From the NCBI GenBank assembly GCA_019693395.1, contig JAAMXP010006349.1, positions 1 through 12,732 of the forward strand: DNA of 12,732 nt, given 5' to 3'. The stretch is from Ettlia oleoabundans. Its lineage: Eukaryota > Chlorophyta > Chlorophyceae > Chlamydomonadales. Of the stretch, positions 9,126-12,732 are shown in pieces. How positions within the stretch are numbered: position 1 is the first letter of the stretch; each line of letters starts with the position of its first letter. The notes under the pieces are model-generated. The model searched no databases. It had not been told where the DNA came from and saw only the letters and a list, made by a program, of their open reading frames with translations. Position numbers and translations under genes: made by a program.

Positions 9126-9130
9126 TGTAA
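9126..9130 (+). terminator. Poly(A) signal TGTAA of the large gene
   Basis: TGTAA lies about 90 nt after the TGA at 9035-9037. TGTAA is the usual near-upstream element in chlorophyte mRNAs. A second TGTAA at 9415-9419 could be used instead and would give a 3' UTR nearer the length common in these algae. Confidence 0.5.
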
Positions 9131-10188
9131 CAAGCAATCGCCTCAGAAGCGATGTCGGCACGAATTGTGTGACTAGGTCAGAATCAAGCTGGGCAGCGAT
9201 CATGAAAGATGTCTGCTTCTCTCCACTAGATGTCGCTTGAACCTTGCCACACAGTATCAACCAGTGACAACCTGAAAACAAAAACCACTGCCAACAAACC
9301 TTCTTCTATTTGATTGCCGCTGCTGTTGCCAGCTCAGCGTCGGCGGCACCATACTGCGAGTGCAAGCTGTGGCTGCTGGGAGGCTCTTGCATGCAGCGGA
9401 TGCATTTGGCAAGTTGTAAATGAACTGATTCCTGGCCAAGGGCAATGCCTCGGCACATCAATCCAATACCCCAGCTGTCTGTGCGTTGCTGCTGTTGCTG
9501 CCTGCTCTGCATTGGCTGCTGGGAGGGTCTTCAGGCAGCGGCTGTGCCCGGCTGAGAAGAGCTAAGAGCCATGACGGTCACTGGCTGCTGGAAACTTCTG
9601 GCTGTCTGGCTGCCGACTGCACAAGTGCCGGATGTGCTATTGCTGGCACAGTGCATAGCAAAGGCGACTGCAGCGGTGCTCAATGCAATGTGCAGGATGC
9701 TGTTAAGCTCATTAACAAGAGCATATACAAGAAGGCTAGACAGGTTACGCTTGTGAATGCTGTTGCGCCGCTGATGACACCACGGTAGGAGGCGAGGGGG
9801 CTGGGCGCTGCCGGCGCGGCGCAAGCCTTTAGACCGAGTTATAGAGGCAACACATGGTGCAAACGTCAAACCGCAAGGAGGATAGTTCAGGGTGCACTCC
9901 GGAGCGAGAAAGGAAAATGCGGCTGTCAAAAGCAATAGCAGTGACACCAAGCACAATGGCCCGCCGCCGCCGCTGCGAGCCAATGGCAGGAGACTTAGTG
10001 CCAGCTTAAGTTTGGAAAAGGCAAGACACGCTAGCGTTGAGCTTGTTCAGCAGGATCCTTTATTGCAACCTCCAAGCTTGAAGGGTGCTTCTGCACTCGC
10101 AACGTGCCTGTCTTTGTAGCCCTTGCTGCAATAGCTTGCTACGGAAATGCATTCATACCAACTGCCTTTCCCACTGCTGGAAGGTTGC

Positions 10189-10193
10189 TTACA
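10189..10193 (-). terminator. Poly(A) signal TGTAA of the GNAT gene
   Basis: On the minus strand TGTAA lies about 103 nt downstream of the TAA at 10296-10298, at a plausible distance for a chlorophyte 3' end. Confidence 0.5.
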
Positions 10194-10261
10194 GTACTTA
10201 AGCAAGTGCATGCAACAAACTCGCGCATACACACAAGCATATACCTGATCAGCAATCAACA

Positions 10262-10287
10262 GGCATGCATACACACGTGTATGTGCC
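10262..10287 (-). repeat. Small inverted repeat just after the GNAT stop codon
   Basis: Arms CATACAC and GTGTATG flank a 2-nt loop, and pairing extends outward through GGCA/TGCC past a 2-nt bulge. It would fold in the GNAT mRNA about 9 nt downstream of the stop. Confidence 0.45.
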
Positions 10288-10295
10288 TAGCTGGG

Positions 10296-11213
10296 TTACT
10301 GCTGGCTCTTGCTGCCGGGTGAGCCTGTGGGGGAAGTCTTAGGTGAATCAGCAAAGGTAAATGCAAAGAACTCCTTGCCATCCTCCAGTGGGCCCAGCTT
10401 CCAGTTCTTGATAGCAGACAAAACCTGGTTCACCTCAGTATGGTCCACAAAAAATTGGGTGTCGATGAGGCACCTGCACAGACAGACAGTGGAAGGTTCA
10501 CTCAGGCTGGGAGGATAGCAGGATAGCACAGAGAAGCAGCAGACTAAATTAGAACACCGGCATGTTCATGTACATACCTGCCATCTGAAAAACACAGCGT
10601 CTTGCCCTGCACATATTGAACAGCACAATGCTGCACAATCTCCTGTGCAGCCTGCATGATAATGGTGCGATCACACACACGCTCCGTGGCGCGCTCAAGC
10701 GCACGCACTGCATACGGGTGCGAGGTGACCAGGCCGGCAGCATAGTAATTGTCCACTGCCCAAGCCAGTCGGCAAAGCTTCTTGGCTACTCCACGCTGAC
10801 GATAGGCGGAGTGCACCACCAGCTGCGTGATCCAAGATACCTTGCCCTGCAAGCATTTGGTGGCCCAAGTCAATGCATTTGCCCGTTATTTCAAGACTCA
10901 AGCACATTGGTGTACTGACACTGCTCACCTTGCCAGGGATGTCGTACCGATAAACAGTTGCATGGCCCACCACAACCTCAGCCTCATCCTCCAGCACTGT
11001 TGCCCTGATTAAGGAACACCTCTGTTCATCAAACAAATGGTCGCTGCGCAGCTTGGCGGCGGTGAGCCGCACACGCCGTCCTGCCTGCAGGCCGTAAGGG
11101 TCCTCAGCCCACTCGCCATAGTTATTGGAGAACAGCTGAGCATGACGTCTCAAGTCGGCATCTGAAACCGCTGAAGGAGACACCTCTGCGTAATTCACTC
11201 GCCCACTTGACAT
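10296..11213 (-). CDS. GNAT-family N-acetyltransferase, complete, 3 exons
   Basis: Minus-strand exons are 11213-10929, 10846-10578 and 10473-10296, joined by GT-AG introns 10928-10847 and 10577-10474. All junctions are in phase, giving 243 residues plus TAA. The ATG at 11213 is the first after an in-frame TAA upstream. Exon 1 has AQLFSNNYGEW and ends VGHATVYRYDIPGK. Exon 2 begins GKVSWITQLVVHSAYRQRGV; residues 111-116, RQRGVA, fit the acetyl-CoA motif (R/Q-x-x-G-x-G/A) on the beta4-alpha3 turn. It should transfer acetyl from acetyl-CoA to an amine; the substrate is unknown. The N-terminal LFS.NYG.W and GRRVRL motifs resemble uncharacterised fungal and algal GNAT proteins, so a small-molecule or protein substrate is equally open. 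The last exon adds EVNQVLSAIKNWKLGPLEDG and a Ser/Pro-rich tail. No targeting peptide is obvious. Confidence 0.88.
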
Positions 11214-11270
11214 GCTGCTGTGGTGGCAAGGGCTATCACGCTTTGTTTGAAGTATGCTTTCCCTGGCATC

Positions 11271-11280
11271 GTTTATTTAT
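11271..11280 (-). promoter_or_regulatory. Possible AT-rich core promoter element of the GNAT gene
   Basis: The minus strand reads ATAAATAAAC about 58 nt upstream of the GNAT ATG, the only AT-rich TATA-like stretch near the start. No transcript start is visible from sequence, so this is tentative. Confidence 0.2.
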
Positions 11281-12002
11281 TCATTGCCGCTGCGCGCTGC
11301 CACTATCTCGCACCCCCGGCGTCAGACAGGATGCAAATTTGCAATTTTGTAAAAAGGACTCACGGGCTCGGGACTCAACTCAACATAATTGGAAGATAAA
11401 CGGTTCTGCAGAAGAAGACCAAGTGCAAATGTCCTTGCTGGCGGCGAGCGCTTCCTCGTACCTCTGCGTACTGCGGCTGAGCAGTAGCAGCAGGCTTCCG
11501 AGGGTTTCAGATTGCCGTGAGTGTGCTTTGTGCAACACCTAGGAATCCACCCTTTCCTGTGCATGGTGACTGCTGCTAGGCTGCAGTCTGCTGCTCTGCA
11601 TGCTAATGGCTTGCCTGCCCAGCACAGGCGGTCAGGGAAGCCTGGATGCACGCTAGGAAGTATATTTGATGCCGTGGATGCCTATCTGCCCTGCAGGCCC
11701 GGAACAAGGGAACGCAGGGGCAGGAGGGCCACTGGCATATTACACCTGGCGCCAGCCAAGCATGGCAGTGCAACAGACACCCGGGCTTTTGCTATCGGGC
11801 AATGCACGGTTGAGCCTTGTCAGCACGTCATGCATGAACTACAAGGGCGAGAGGGCGAGTCCGCGAACGAGTGAGGGCCCACCTACTCAGAGCCTGTTGC
11901 TGGGACATGCCCGCACTGCAGGCTTGACGCTCGCATGGAGGAGGCAGGTGGGTTCTTCATTCCCGCTCGCTGCTGGGTGAGGGCTCCGCTGGGCTGGCGG
12001 GT

Positions 12003-12021
12003 TGGCTGGCTGGCTGGCTGG
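12003..12021 (+). repeat. TGGC tetranucleotide microsatellite
   Basis: More than four TGGC units in a row, within the proposed intron 11948-12070, flanked by further GGC/GGG-rich sequence. Confidence 0.8.
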
Positions 12022-12274
12022 TTTTATGGCGGCTGGGTGGCGGGATGGCGGGAAGCAACCGTGCCGCCAGAATTCCTCGGCAAGGGTTATGCCCGCCGCC
12101 TACGGTGGGTCTTGCATCAAACCAGAAAGCACCTTGCACTCCAACTGTTCCATTGCCTGCGCCGCATTGCGGCTGCTGCTGTTCGCTGTCTCGCTCGCCA
12201 CCTGCTCTTCTTCTTATTGCTGCATGTCGTGCCTTATTCCTATCTGCTGTGCCTTATTGCTACCCGTTGTGCAG

Positions 12275-12549
12275 TGGGTACCCACGACCCCACCCTCCAA
12301 CGCCTCATGGACTGGAGCACAGTAGCTGAGGAGTGCGGCCTGCGCCGCCTGTGGACCAAGTGCGTGCACCGGATCGCCATGAAGCTGGCGCGCACATGCG
12401 AGGGCGGCTGCACCAACCGCACCAGCTCCTGCCGCAACCTGCAGTCTAAGGCTGCAGCTCGTGCGCTGCTTAAGGTCCCTCCGAGTGCCGTGCTGACCAA
12501 GGGAGCCAATGAGGCGGCCACCGCTGCGCACGATGCCGCGCTGCTGCAG
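12275..12549 (+). CDS. Exon of an unidentified protein, weakly BTB/BACK-like, partial
   Basis: After acceptor TTGTGCAG, frame GGT at 12277 reads GTHDPTLQRLMDWSTVAEEC, GLRRLWTKCVHRIAMKLART, then a Cys/Arg-rich stretch and AAARALLKVPPSAVLTKGAN, ending LLQ before donor GTGGGGG at 12550. The frame stays open to the window end. The pattern L.DW...AEECGL..L..KC...IA followed by a L..VPP....L stretch resembles helices after BTB domains (3-box/BACK) in adaptors for cullin-3 ligases, but no BTB core is visible upstream, so the family call is weak. A phase-compatible chain upstream is 11429-11516 (ATG, MSLLAASASSYLCVLRLSSS), 11697-11947 and 12071-12104, joining here in phase 1; it has no homology support. 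The remaining 3' part lies beyond the window. Confidence 0.42.
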
Positions 12550-12732
12550 GTGGGGGGGATGAGGGGCGTTGTCGGGTGGCTGGGCAAACACCTCTGCGCC
12601 TGTGTGGCTGCTCGCGTCGTGCATGCCCCAGCTGTGCTGCTGTTGCGTCTTGTGGGCTGTCTTGCTCTGGATAGGTCAGTCAGTTACAGCTCCTGGTTCC
12701 TGCCCGTTTATGCAAAGCGTTCTCCTGAACCC
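12550..12732 (+). other. Probable intron start to window end
   Basis: Begins with donor-like GTGGGGG. The frame of the preceding exon has no stop through 12732, so readthrough coding cannot be excluded, but the translation is Val/Leu/Cys-rich with no recognisable motif. Confidence 0.4.

Larger units (their letters stand above)
9038..10295. other. Convergent intergenic region, no supported gene
   Basis: This 1.26-kb stretch separates the stop of the large plus-strand gene from the stop of the minus-strand GNAT gene, so both 3' UTRs lie here. Open frames exist on both strands, for example minus 9306-9512 and 9531-9983, but the second opens from a TTG, and none has recognisable motifs or a convincing splice chain. 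I see no tRNA or rRNA. Confidence 0.6.
11214..12274 (+). other. Upstream region of the third gene; tentative exons only
   Basis: Between the GNAT start and the exon at 12275 I see no confident gene. The left part is presumably a divergent promoter region. Tentative plus-strand exons 11429-11516, 11697-11947 and 12071-12104 have acceptable GT/AG sites and matching phases. Their translation, for example GGPLAYYTWRQPSMAVQQTP, shows no known motif. An alternative is that 11697-11947 is non-coding 5' UTR. Confidence 0.25.

Noticed and set aside
9306..9512. Minus-strand frame with CRGIALGQ and a Gln run
   Set aside because: Short, no recognisable family, no poly(A) signal downstream and no upstream exon that joins convincingly.
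9486..9788. Plus-strand frame with a Leu-rich start and several cysteines
   Set aside because: It starts from TTG, and the Leu run is a by-product of CTG/CTT repeats; no motif or splice partner.
9770..9790. TGATGA box-C-like sequence suggesting a snoRNA
   Set aside because: The base before TGATGA does not fit the consensus, and no matching D box or terminal stem was found.
9531..9983. Minus-strand frame with a signal-peptide-like hydrophobic start
   Set aside because: It opens from TTG, not ATG, has no motif, and lies across the 3' region of two convergent genes.
12071..12104. GKGYARRL-like words suggesting a second GNAT acetyl-CoA motif
   Set aside because: Only one short frame in a GC-rich stretch; the surrounding sequence has no GNAT fold and that frame does not join the 12275 exon.

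Overview
This window looks like nuclear DNA of a green alga (Chlorophyta). The evidence is a moderately GC-rich sequence, many short exons with GT-AG introns ending in TGCAG, coding-type CAG/poly-Gln and poly-Ala runs, and TGTAA poly(A)-type signals downstream of the stop codons. I cannot name the species. There is no bacterial, phage, CRISPR or organellar signature.

Region 1 to about 9.1 kb is one large plus-strand gene whose 5' part lies outside the window. I could chain 23 exons (139-9037) with every junction in phase, giving the last 1139 residues of a multidomain chromatin protein. In order it carries a charged, probably helical segment, a DDT domain, a divergent bromodomain, a canonical C4HC3 PHD finger, a WHIM1-like segment, a coiled coil with a poly-Gln tract, a WSD-type (WHIM2/3) module, and a basic then acidic tail. 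These modules are typical of the non-catalytic subunits of ISWI-type nucleosome remodelers (ACF1/BAZ/BPTF and plant DDT proteins). Placing bromodomain and PHD between DDT and WHIM1/WSD is not the BAZ layout. One intron, inside the DDT domain, needs a GC-AG splice. Two introns hold long inverted repeats that would fold as hairpins (3527-3612 and 4542-4718), and a third holds a perfect 12-bp palindrome.

Region 9.04-10.30 kb is a convergent intergenic stretch holding the two 3' ends; I see no supportable gene. Region 10296-11213 is a complete three-exon minus-strand gene for a 243-residue GNAT-family N-acetyltransferase with an intact acetyl-CoA motif.

Region 11.2-12.7 kb is weaker. One exon (12275-12549, plus strand) looks coding and has a faint resemblance to the C-terminal part of BTB/BACK proteins. 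A phase-compatible chain of three upstream exons can be drawn but has no homology support. The gene runs off the right edge. The large gene and the GNAT gene converge; the GNAT gene and the third gene appear divergent. I see no operon-like functional link among the three.
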